This document shows, piece after piece, positions 6,350 to 13,116 of a stretch of DNA of 31,621 nucleotides (positions are counted from its first letter, which is position 1; every line of letters starts with the position of its first letter). The notes beneath the pieces are model-generated. The model saw nothing but the letters and a program-made list of their open reading frames with translations. It made no database searches and was not told the DNA's origin. Both the position numbers and the translations under genes were made by a program. The stretch is from a virus. Where the stretch lies: IMG/VR virus record IMGVR_UViG_3300035195_000079, positions 1-31,621 of that record; one strand, written 5' to 3'.

Positions 6350-6751
6350 TCAAATGTAGTTTAAATCTAAATCATTTACAAGTTTATTATAATAACTTAT
6401 TTTTTCTTCAAGATCTAAATTTGAAAATTTAACAATCTGCTTACTCAATTGAAGTAAATTATTACTGGTCTTTTCTCCTAAAAATATACTAAATTCAAAT
6501 TGCTTACCCTGTTGCATAACATTACAGCCAAAACATTGCGGAAAAACATTATTTTCATCCCATCTTGTTGAGTAGTGTTTTCTACTCATAAAATGCCCTG
6601 CTTGTATGCCGTCTTTTTCAAAGTATCCTTTTTTTCCACAAGTTACACAGGTACAATATCCTAAATGATCTGCATTTTTTAATCTAATGTATCTACTAAA
6701 AACTACATCTAATTTCTTAACTATTTTAGTACGTGATAATTTTTTTGCCAT
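6350..6751 (-). CDS. NinG/Rap-like recombination endonuclease
   Basis: A 133-residue protein matching the lambda NinG (Rap) family, a structure-specific endonuclease that cuts recombination intermediates. CTCVTCGK (33-40) and PQCFGCNV (71-78) give the zinc-binding cysteines; AGHFMSRKHYSTRWDENNV (51-69) is the family block with H53 and H59 and resembles HNH-type active sites. The length is shorter than lambda NinG (about 200 residues) but typical of the core domain. It is followed by a terminator and preceded by an unusual palindromic repeat. The 12-residue N-terminus is basic. Family assignment is strong. Confidence 0.86.
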   Translation of the reverse strand: MAKKLSRTKIVKKLDVVFSRYIRLKNADHLGYCTCVTCGKKGYFEKDGIQAGHFMSRKHYSTRWDENNVFPQCFGCNVMQQGKQFEFSIFLGEKTSNNLLQLSKQIVKFSNLDLEEKISYYNKLVNDLDLNYI

Positions 6752-6785
6752 TTAATTTGGATAGAATAAAAAAAAGGTTTTATTA

Positions 6786-6820
6786 TACTATAGTAATACT
6801 ATACTACTATAGTAATACTA
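6786..6820 (-). repeat. direct repeat of palindromes, operator-like
   Basis: Two 16-nt direct repeats, 6786-6801 and 6805-6820, are identical and begin 19 nt apart. Each contains the perfect 10-bp palindrome TACTATAGTA followed by ATACTA, and shorter AGTAnTACT units continue on both sides. The block sits between the 79-residue gene and the NinG-like gene, 35 nt before the latter's start. Spacing near two helical turns suits a dimeric repressor or activator bound on one face. A replication or recombination site is an alternative. Confidence 0.55.
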
Positions 6821-6837
6821 ATACTTATGTAATAAAG

Positions 6838-7077
6838 CTAGTCTAAAGCCTTTAGTAACATAGTACCAATTTCATCATCAAAGGTTTTTAGTTGTTTATA
6901 TATAAACTTACTGTCTGACTTTACTTTAGTAATTTCTGATTTAGTACTATCAATTCCTAATTTAGTATATTGATCACAATCAATCCTAAGTAATTCATCA
7001 GTTCTTTCTTTAATACTTAAAGCAAAATCTTGTGCTATTTTTTCTGCTAAGTCTCTAATAGTACTTTTGTCTGTCAT
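6838..7077 (-). CDS. hypothetical protein, 79 aa
   Basis: Unrecognised 79-residue, largely helical soluble protein with many charged residues. It lies alone between the holin-like gene and the palindromic repeat, with spacers on both sides (47 nt and 86 nt). It could be the last gene of the lysis transcript. A regulatory role at the adjacent repeat is possible but unsupported. Confidence 0.62.
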   Translation of the reverse strand: MTDKSTIRDLAEKIAQDFALSIKERTDELLRIDCDQYTKLGIDSTKSEITKVKSDSKFIYKQLKTFDDEIGTMLLKALD

Positions 7078-7124
7078 TCTTCTAATTTAATTGATAATAA
7101 AAGTAATGAAAAAAAATGATACTG

Positions 7125-7538
7125 TTATTGGTGTTTATTGTTGCCGAATACCTTTTCTACTCCTCTAGATCCAAAGTATCCACCAATTACAATACTAAGC
7201 AACCCAGTAATTGAGTCTAAAGGATAACCCATATACCAACCGATTACATAACTTACAGTCAAGAATACTAATGTCAAAGGTCTTACGTTAGAAGATAACC
7301 AAGAACCGCTTCTAGAATCAGCTACCCATCTACGAGTAGTACCATCTATTTCCGCACGTTCTATGTCAAGTTTTTTTAATGCAATTTGTTTATCGGAATC
7401 ACTCATATCTGACCCTCCTATAATAGCCTGTATTACTGATCCGACTGGAGTATTTCCTGCAATAGCACCAACTACATCAGGTATCTTATTTAAAAGAAAT
7501 TTACCTACTTGTGTATCTTTGAATTTTTTCTTATCCAT
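7125..7538 (-). CDS. holin, 3TM (GTA-type) family
   Basis: A 137-residue membrane protein resembling the three-helix holins described for gene transfer agents and many phages. The hallmark is the block RRWVADSRSGSWLSSNVRP (69-87), followed by transmembrane helices at about 88-103 and 108-122; an amphipathic N-terminal segment lies around 20-42. Holins open the inner membrane at a programmed time to release the endolysin. The neighbouring M15 peptidase gene, 18 nt upstream, fits a lysis cassette. The charged tail (GNNKHQ) should face the cytoplasm. Confidence 0.82.
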   Translation of the reverse strand: MDKKKFKDTQVGKFLLNKIPDVVGAIAGNTPVGSVIQAIIGGSDMSDSDKQIALKKLDIERAEIDGTTRRWVADSRSGSWLSSNVRPLTLVFLTVSYVIGWYMGYPLDSITGLLSIVIGGYFGSRGVEKVFGNNKHQ

Positions 7539-7556
7539 AGTGTATTTCCTACGGTG

Positions 7557-7907
7557 CTAGTATGTCCAGACTGAATTTGGTTTACTTTCGTCATTGTCGC
7601 AATGGATAAAAGTTTTTGCAACTCCCAACCTACGGAATCCTGCTTTGATAAGGGCATTAAGAATAATGTATCTTTCATTGCCACTTCCCACCGCAATATC
7701 TGCGGCTTTTCCAACAAGGTGGCTTGAGTTTGCAACACCTCCGACCAATTTATTTCTTTCTTTTGTCCTGTACCCACTCGTAATATTAAACGAGATTCCT
7801 GCAATTGAACGTGCATCATCGAGCATCTGCAAAAAACTATGGTCCATATTAATGCCAGAGTTCTGAAGATCAGGCGAGTCAAATTCATACGATTCAAAAT
7901 GTAACAT
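7557..7907 (-). CDS. M15 family peptidase, probable endolysin
   Basis: A 116-residue zinc peptidase of the M15 (VanY/Peptidase_M15_3) type, which cleaves peptidoglycan stem peptides. SGYRT is at 44-48; SSHLVGKAADI supplies zinc ligands H63 and D70; FIHCD supplies H102. The size matches a single catalytic domain with no signal peptide, so export would rely on the holin next door. A longer alternative frame overlaps this gene but has no family features. The 25-codon CDGSH-like gene ends 2 nt before its start. Confidence 0.88.
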   Translation of the reverse strand: MLHFESYEFDSPDLQNSGINMDHSFLQMLDDARSIAGISFNITSGYRTKERNKLVGGVANSSHLVGKAADIAVGSGNERYIILNALIKAGFRRLGVAKTFIHCDNDESKPNSVWTY

Positions 7908-7909
7908 AT

Positions 7910-7987
7910 TTATTTAAGATGAGTTCCGTCACAATATCCGTTAGCATTTGTTGTGTTTCCACATTGACAAATTTTTGGTTCTTTCAT
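7910..7987 (-). CDS. 25-residue CDGSH-like iron-sulfur peptide
   Basis: A minimal gene encoding a 25-residue peptide whose core, CQCGNTTNANGYCDGTH (7-23), closely follows the CDGSH iron-sulfur motif C-x-C-x2-(S/T)-x3-P-x-C-D-G-(S/T)-H, with one extra residue and N-G-Y in place of P-F before the third cysteine. In the family three cysteines and one histidine bind a 2Fe-2S cluster. The start overlaps the upstream stop as ATGA and its stop lies 2 nt before the endolysin start, so it is embedded in a coupled operon. Zinc binding instead of iron-sulfur is possible. Function in lysis is unknown. Confidence 0.6.
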   Translation of the reverse strand: MKEPKICQCGNTTNANGYCDGTHLK

Positions 7988-8154
7988 TTTTTCTTATTTG
8001 CAATTTTCTTTTTAATTTCTTTTCTAAGTTCTTCTACATTATGTTCAATAACATCTGGAATACCGTCTTTGTCTTTATCTTTAAAAACACCGTTGTAAGT
8101 TAGTACAACTAATCCTGCTGATATTAAAACTAATATACCTATAATTTTTATCAT
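7984..8154 (-). CDS. small membrane-anchored protein with DxDxDG loop
   Basis: A 56-residue protein with one N-terminal hydrophobic segment (IIGILVLISAGLVVLTY, about 4-20), then KDKDKDGIPD (26-34), which resembles a calcium-binding DxDxDG loop, and a basic helical end. It may be an inner-membrane protein with its tail outside. Its place among lysis genes suggests a spanin-like or lysis-accessory role, which is inference. ATGA overlap with the CDGSH-like gene. Confidence 0.62.
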   Translation of the reverse strand: MIKIIGILVLISAGLVVLTYNGVFKDKDKDGIPDVIEHNVEELRKEIKKKIANKKK

Positions 8155-8157
8155 AAT

Positions 8158-8553
8158 TTATTTTTTATTTTTATCGTCAAAGTCCATTGCTTGTTTAAGA
8201 ATAAATTTATCAAACATATCATCCTGATTTTTTAACATATCCTTTTGCAATTTAATTATCATTGCTTCGTATTCGTCTTTGCTTTTGGTAAGTGATTCAA
8301 TCGTTTGTTCTTTACTATCTAGTTTGCTTTTAAGAGCATTTATATCGTCTGGTTTTGATCCTGTGATTGTTGATATAACCATTGCTAAAGATGCAGAGAG
8401 AGTACCTACCAACATCATTACAACTTCTTTGTTCGAATCTAATACAGGGTATTGAATAAACACTACCACTAAAGCAACTATGAAGAAAAAAATTAATAAT
8501 GCTCCGCTGTAATGTCGGATGTCTTTGGCAACTCCATTAGTTGGTAATTTCAT
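8158..8553 (-). CDS. two-helix membrane protein with coiled coil, lysis region
   Basis: A 131-residue protein with two predicted transmembrane helices (about 17-34, YSGALLIFFFIVALVV, and 45-64, VVMMLVGTLSASLAMVIS) and then a long charged helix (KSKLDSKEQTIESLTKSKDE) likely to form a coiled coil. This layout is seen in holin/antiholin proteins and in phage proteins of unknown function beside endolysins. It is 3 nt from the next gene and overlaps the 47-residue gene by ATGA. A second holin or antiholin is my preferred reading. Confidence 0.55.
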   Translation of the reverse strand: MKLPTNGVAKDIRHYSGALLIFFFIVALVVVFIQYPVLDSNKEVVMMLVGTLSASLAMVISTITGSKPDDINALKSKLDSKEQTIESLTKSKDEYEAMIIKLQKDMLKNQDDMFDKFILKQAMDFDDKNKK

Positions 8554-8693
8554 TTTCTAATTTTTTGAATTATTGAAATTGTTGTATATATACAGGCAAG
8601 TGCTAGAGACAAAAATTTTAGCTCCTCATTGATGCTGGTTAAATTAATAGCCAAAGCACCAATATTGAAAAAAGCAATTTTCATCTCTTCCAT
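8550..8693 (-). CDS. small membrane protein, holin-like, 47 aa
   Basis: A 47-residue hydrophobic protein with two short membrane-like stretches (KIAFFNIGALAINLTS and FLSLALACIYTTISII) and a basic end (QKIRK). Its ATG overlaps the stop of the large LamG protein (TAATG) and its stop overlaps the next start (ATGA), so it is part of the late operon. Two short helices and a basic tail resemble small class II holins, but size limits certainty. Confidence 0.5.
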   Translation of the reverse strand: MEEMKIAFFNIGALAINLTSINEELKFLSLALACIYTTISIIQKIRK

Positions 8694-11095
8694 TATTCGT
8701 TGTAAAGTTGTAAAGCTTCCCCAGAATCCAATGCCCTGTTAAATATTCGTACTTGGTCTAATTTGCCACTAAAATTTGAGCCACTTCCATCAAAATTACC
8801 TATACAATTACCATTTGAGACGGATTGTGTGGCGAGGTTGTAAGTCCAATCCATTCCAGAATCATAAACACCATCAATAAAACATTTAGTTTTAGTAGTT
8901 TGGCTACCATCATAAGTAAAAACAAAGTGATGCCAAGCATTATCATTATATCCACCTGCGGTTGATTGAGCATTATTAGCTGATTGTCCAGTCCCTGCCC
9001 AGTTGTTAACACAAATTTTACCTGCAGGAGAAAAACTGTTATCTATTCTAATGTTAAATGTATTATTACCATTTCTTTTATTAAACATATAGCTACCATC
9101 TGCAGTTGAAGTATTAAACCATAAGCTATAACTAAACTGTTCTCCTTCTGCTCCGTAAGTTTGCGGTAGAGTTATTTTACTACTACTACTATTAAATATT
9201 GCTGCTTTATCTATATACCCTGTGGCATAGGCTTCTGTTCCACTCCAAGTTCCATTATAATTACCTTCTGCATCGTTTGCGTTATCTTCAAACTTGTATA
9301 AAGCTACTTCACTTGCATCACCAAATGGGTTAGTTGCGTTTCTTGTTAGACCGCTTGGGTTAAATACTTCTTCAGCTATTGCTAAAAAGATAAAATCTCT
9401 TCCTGCATCGTTTAATGAGGAGTTGTTTCCTAAAACTGTAAAACCATTACTATTTAATATAACATCATTAGTAAAAGAGCCTTCTACAACTAATGAGTTT
9501 GCATAAAGTCTTGAAGTTAAAGTTCCGTTTCTTTTATTGTCAACTATATTCCACCATTCATCTGATGTTGTTTTAATTAAAACAAAAGCAGGTCTGAAGT
9601 TTGTTACTATTAATTGTGTACTATCTGACCCAACGTAGCTGCCTACTCGTGACATTCCATCTACTGAATGGAAGCAGTAGGTAATAAAATCAGTACTGGA
9701 TTTACTAACTCCTGTCGTTGTGCCTATGGTAAAAACAGAATCTGTCGGTGCTGTATCATTCCAATAAGATAAAGAATCTTGTCTTGCAGAACTTTCATTT
9801 AATCTTACGTTATAATCTTCTGGACTTGTTTCGTCTAAACCTATGTGGTATGTGTACCAACTTGCTGAATGACCCATTGATTTAACAATATACATTTGAG
9901 GGGCAGAATCCAATCCGTGTCCTACGGTAGCAATACCACCGCCACCAGTATATTTTACAATACTAAACCCTGCTTCTTTATTAGCTGAAACTAAACAATT
10001 TGCACCTTGTATTGTACCATCATTATTTTGAACTGAAGCACCACCTGCTCGAATACACCAAGCTACATATTTAGAATTTGTTGAATTTACATAAGTAGAA
10101 GTACCTATTTTAAAACCATTGTTTTCAATACTCGATATGAAAGAATTTCCAACATTAGCATCTTGTGGAAAAGTACCGTATGGATAAATCAAATTTAAAT
10201 TTGTTGCATTAGGACCTGTACCTGTTCCGCCTCTCACTGAATCGGCAATTATATGGTCTGTTGCATTAGGACTTCTTTGCTTTGCCCAAACAAAATCACT
10301 TTGAAAATTTAAGCCAGATATTAAACGATTAGAAGTATTATTTCCATCCCAAATGAGGGTATTAAAATAATCTGTCGGTACAATAGTAGGCACACAATAA
10401 ACCTCATTGTAAAGTGTGGTTACTTCAGAACTTGAAAGTGTTTTGTTGAATATACGAACGTTATCTATTGAGCCGTCAAAAAACTGTTGAAATGAACCTC
10501 CTGTAAATCTATAGCTTCCTATACCTGCTTTTGTAGTTGAATGAAAATTAATTAAATTGTTTTGTGTTAATGTTACAGCTGTACCGTCATTAATATATAT
10601 ATTAGCTTGGGTTGTGCTTATAGTGAGCACTACATTTGTCCAAACATTATTAGCGACAGTTGCGGTTGTATTTAAATTACTTTGTGTACCGCTATTATAA
10701 AATTGAGCAGTTAAAGTTTGATTTGCATTTTTTTTCCATATAAAACCTCTTGAAGTACTACCGTCATAATCAAAAGAATTAAATATACTTTGGTCTGCTG
10801 CATTTGATGCAGAATTAATCCAAGCACTTATAGTTATTGTTGTATTATTAAAAGAACCTGCTGAAAATTCTACATTACTACTACTCCCATTAAACTGCGC
10901 TGCATTGCCAAACTTCCCTGCTACGTTAAAGTTAACGCTTGTAGGTGTCCCATCAAAATTGCCACTTTCATCAGTAGCATCTGACATCTTATAATAAGCA
11001 ATACAAGAAGTATCGCCTAATATTTGTAATGTGTCAGTTGTACAAGAACCACCTGCCGCAGCACTATTGGAATTTATTAGTCTTTTACCTAACAT
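8693..11095 (-). CDS. tail fibre/receptor-binding protein with two LamG domains
   Basis: An 800-residue protein. Residues about 25-230 and 595-800 are two concanavalin A-like LamG domains: each starts with a V/C-A-x-Y-K phrase, has WINS/WFN strands, a W-x-N/H-V/F-V phrase, and closes with DNVRIFNKTL or DQVRIFNRAL plus LYNE. The middle (about 235-585) contains FDFVWAKQRS-like and IVKYTGGGG..VGHGLDSAPQ motifs often seen in marine phage fibres. Such domains bind sugars, so host-surface recognition is likely. N-terminal 20 residues are low complexity (NSNSAAAGGS). It stands between smaller fibre genes and lysis genes. Confidence 0.75.
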   Translation of the reverse strand: MLGKRLINSNSAAAGGSCTTDTLQILGDTSCIAYYKMSDATDESGNFDGTPTSVNFNVAGKFGNAAQFNGSSSNVEFSAGSFNNTTITISAWINSASNAADQSIFNSFDYDGSTSRGFIWKKNANQTLTAQFYNSGTQSNLNTTATVANNVWTNVVLTISTTQANIYINDGTAVTLTQNNLINFHSTTKAGIGSYRFTGGSFQQFFDGSIDNVRIFNKTLSSSEVTTLYNEVYCVPTIVPTDYFNTLIWDGNNTSNRLISGLNFQSDFVWAKQRSPNATDHIIADSVRGGTGTGPNATNLNLIYPYGTFPQDANVGNSFISSIENNGFKIGTSTYVNSTNSKYVAWCIRAGGASVQNNDGTIQGANCLVSANKEAGFSIVKYTGGGGIATVGHGLDSAPQMYIVKSMGHSASWYTYHIGLDETSPEDYNVRLNESSARQDSLSYWNDTAPTDSVFTIGTTTGVSKSSTDFITYCFHSVDGMSRVGSYVGSDSTQLIVTNFRPAFVLIKTTSDEWWNIVDNKRNGTLTSRLYANSLVVEGSFTNDVILNSNGFTVLGNNSSLNDAGRDFIFLAIAEEVFNPSGLTRNATNPFGDASEVALYKFEDNANDAEGNYNGTWSGTEAYATGYIDKAAIFNSSSSKITLPQTYGAEGEQFSYSLWFNTSTADGSYMFNKRNGNNTFNIRIDNSFSPAGKICVNNWAGTGQSANNAQSTAGGYNDNAWHHFVFTYDGSQTTKTKCFIDGVYDSGMDWTYNLATQSVSNGNCIGNFDGSGSNFSGKLDQVRIFNRALDSGEALQLYNE

Positions 11096-11104
11096 AAATT
11101 TGTT

Positions 11105-11644
11105 TTATAATTCTCTTGGAAAAAATACTATTGAATATCTTAATAAGGATTCGTAAGTTGTTAAAGCGTTTATTTCTGTTTCAAATCCTGCTGCTTTAGT
11201 TATAATAGAACTACGCTCTGTGGCAACGTCAGAAGGTACGTCAACGTCTCTTTCTGCTTTGCGTAGTATATACCAATCCGTAGGTGTTAAAAGCCTGTTA
11301 GCTTCTTCTTTAACACTTTTTATTAAGTCTAATTTTTTAGCATCAATATCGTAGTTGGGAAGTGTTTCTCCAGTTAGTTCGCCTTCTTCGTCTTTTACTT
11401 CATAAGTGGTTGTATAATCAATATCACTTACTGAATAAGTAAATACTTTTTTCTTCTTATTAAATTTTAGTTCACCCAGTCTTTGGCTTATAGAATCATA
11501 AGGTGGTGTAACCACATTGTAAAACCCAAATTTAGTAGGATCAGATACATTTCTGAAGTTTAAGTGTAAACCATTTTCATCTTCAAATTGAACAGGCAAT
11601 CTTTTGTATGTTATAATATTTTTATTTTCTAATCTTGCGTACAT
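11105..11644 (-). CDS. tail fibre-associated protein (chaperone-like C-terminus)
   Basis: A 179-residue protein. The C-terminal half (SVKEEANRLLTPTDWYILRKAERDVDVP) resembles the LLxxTDWxxxRxxE block found in phage tail fibre assembly or tip proteins, where it is thought to help folding or attach to the fibre. The N-terminal half has an acidic DEEGELTGE loop. I start it at the ATG at 11644, one nucleotide after the upstream stop; a longer frame from 11689 would overlap the previous gene by 44 nt. Confidence 0.58.
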   Translation of the reverse strand: MYARLENKNIITYKRLPVQFEDENGLHLNFRNVSDPTKFGFYNVVTPPYDSISQRLGELKFNKKKKVFTYSVSDIDYTTTYEVKDEEGELTGETLPNYDIDAKKLDLIKSVKEEANRLLTPTDWYILRKAERDVDVPSDVATERSSIITKAAGFETEINALTTYESLLRYSIVFFPREL

Positions 11645-11645
11645 A

Positions 11646-12302
11646 TTATTGTGCTTTTGAAATTGACATCCAGTAGTCACCACTTGCAACTGCTAAAATT
11701 TGGATTAAATTACTTGCAGATCCATCGTAAGTTCCTGCTACTGTTTTTGTTCCACTTGGGAAAGTTGGAGTATGTGAGCCAGTTAAAATAAAATCTTTAA
11801 CCATTCCTATATTTACATTTGAATAAGTAAACGTAGTATCACCACTCATTGTTTTTGTAAATACTTGATTTGCTCCAAAGTCTAAAGCGGTTGTTACTGC
11901 TCCAGTTGTAGTAAATTCTGCTCCAAGTTTAGCATAGCTAATTACATCGTTTGCAATAGTCAAAGCTGCCGAACCTGTTACTTCACCACTATGGGTTGCG
12001 TTTGTTACTTTGGCAGTGTTTGCTGTAATTGCTGAATTGATAGCATTTGCTAACTTATCGGTTGTTACGGCATCGTCTGCTATTTTTTGAGTACTAATTC
12101 CCCCATCATTTAACGAAATTGTTACTGCTCCAGTTGCTGAGTCTCTTGCAATCGGTGCTGTTGCTGTTATTGAATTAACATCTCCTGCATCGTCTGTGTA
12201 CAGTTCTGTGAAGTTGTCGTTCACTTTAATAAAGGCATCTCTAATCGGATCTCCTGTATTATCATTGGCGGTAGTACCTACCCCTATTACTTGTTTAGCC
12301 AT
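11646..12302 (-). CDS. tail fibre/structural protein
   Basis: A 218-residue protein beginning with GTTANDNTGDPIRDAF..VNDNFTELY, a short module widespread in phage fibres and base structures. A low-complexity region rich in A, T, N and D follows (VTTDKLANAINSAITANTAK), as in trimeric fibre shafts, then a beta-rich end (GTKTVAGTYDGSASNLIQIL). It is probably part of the fibre or of an adhesion structure, upstream of the associated protein and LamG protein. Whether it is the fibre itself or an adaptor cannot be told. Confidence 0.62.
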   Translation of the reverse strand: MAKQVIGVGTTANDNTGDPIRDAFIKVNDNFTELYTDDAGDVNSITATAPIARDSATGAVTISLNDGGISTQKIADDAVTTDKLANAINSAITANTAKVTNATHSGEVTGSAALTIANDVISYAKLGAEFTTTGAVTTALDFGANQVFTKTMSGDTTFTYSNVNIGMVKDFILTGSHTPTFPSGTKTVAGTYDGSASNLIQILAVASGDYWMSISKAQ

Positions 12303-12314
12303 TATTTTTTAATT

Positions 12315-12530
12315 TTATATTTGTGTTACATCTGCTTTATAATCTGTTGTATCCGCTAAAAACGGAGTGCCTGAAATCTGTGTTAAATCTGCTGTTAATC
12401 GGAATGTAACCCAACAAGCAGGAGCTGAAATATCAGGAATTGCCATTGTTGAATAAGCGGTATCTAATCCAAAACCACTATCTGTAATCATATTACAATA
12501 TATTGCTCCCCAATTTATATTATTTGCCAT
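12315..12530 (-). CDS. hypothetical structural-region protein, 71 aa
   Basis: A 71-residue protein starting ANNINWGAIYCNMI, with no motif that I can assign. It lies between the head-tail adaptor and fibre genes, so it may be a small virion component. The upstream 32-residue peptide overlaps its start by 11 nt. Confidence 0.62.
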   Translation of the reverse strand: MANNINWGAIYCNMITDSGFGLDTAYSTMAIPDISAPACWVTFRLTADLTQISGTPFLADTTDYKADVTQI

Positions 12531-12618
12531 TTTTCTTTTCTATTTTTTTAATATAGTTTTTTAATTTAACTACATTTTTAGCTTTTGGCTTGTATCTATT
12601 TTTTCTCAAAGTACCCAT
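12520..12618 (-). CDS. small highly basic peptide, 32 aa
   Basis: A 32-residue frame between the adaptor and the 71-residue gene, overlapping both (13 nt and 11 nt). More than a third of residues are lysine or arginine (RKNRYKPKAKNVVKLKNYIK). It bridges a gap of 75 nt that otherwise has no gene. Nucleic-acid or virion binding could be imagined; chance is possible. Confidence 0.42.
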   Translation of the reverse strand: MGTLRKNRYKPKAKNVVKLKNYIKKIEKKNGK

Positions 12619-13115
12619 CCATTAAATAAACTGTCTTTATCAGGATAAACATCCTCATTGTTGTTGGTATTATATTCTGGATAGTCGCTTATATGAAATG
12701 TAACGTAATCTATCATTCTTCTTGTATAATATTCTGCAAATTCTCTCTCTTTATTTACAAGATAATCAACTTCTGACTTGTCAACACTTTCAGAATTCTC
12801 ACTAATATGTTTAAAAACCCCACCATTTTTGATTTGATAAGCTGCGAAAGGTAAATAGTCCACCATTGCGTAATGTATCAACATAGGCTGTATATAGGTA
12901 TTAACCAATAGTAAATATGCTCCTGTAAGTGATGCACCACCAGTTCCAATTATATCAGTTGAAATTTTATTGTACAATTCTGAACCAATATAGTTTTTAA
13001 TATGGATCTCCTGTGCTATTTTAATAAACTGAATAAATTTATCAGTATCAACGTTTCCATCTAATACTGTATTTTTTACTAAATCTGTTCTCGATATGAA
13101 TAATGCTGTAGCCAT
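12606..13115 (-). CDS. head-tail adaptor/connector-like protein
   Basis: A 169-residue helical protein directly downstream of the portal. It begins with LFISRTDLVKNTVLDGNVDTDKF, a phrase like that at the start of head-tail connector proteins in Bacteroidota phages, and is followed by long helices (KIAQEIHIKNYIGSELYNKI; IQPMLIHYAMVDYLPFAAYQ). Such proteins form a ring under the portal that accepts the tail. The position supports this more than the sequence does. Confidence 0.6.
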   Translation of the reverse strand: MATALFISRTDLVKNTVLDGNVDTDKFIQFIKIAQEIHIKNYIGSELYNKISTDIIGTGGASLTGAYLLLVNTYIQPMLIHYAMVDYLPFAAYQIKNGGVFKHISENSESVDKSEVDYLVNKEREFAEYYTRRMIDYVTFHISDYPEYNTNNNEDVYPDKDSLFNGWVL

Positions 13116-13116
13116 T

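Noticed and set aside
7505-7897. 130-codon frame overlapping the M15 peptidase on the same strand
   Set aside because: It lies in another frame of a gene with clear zinc ligands, has no recognisable motif, and overlaps the holin start by 34 nt.
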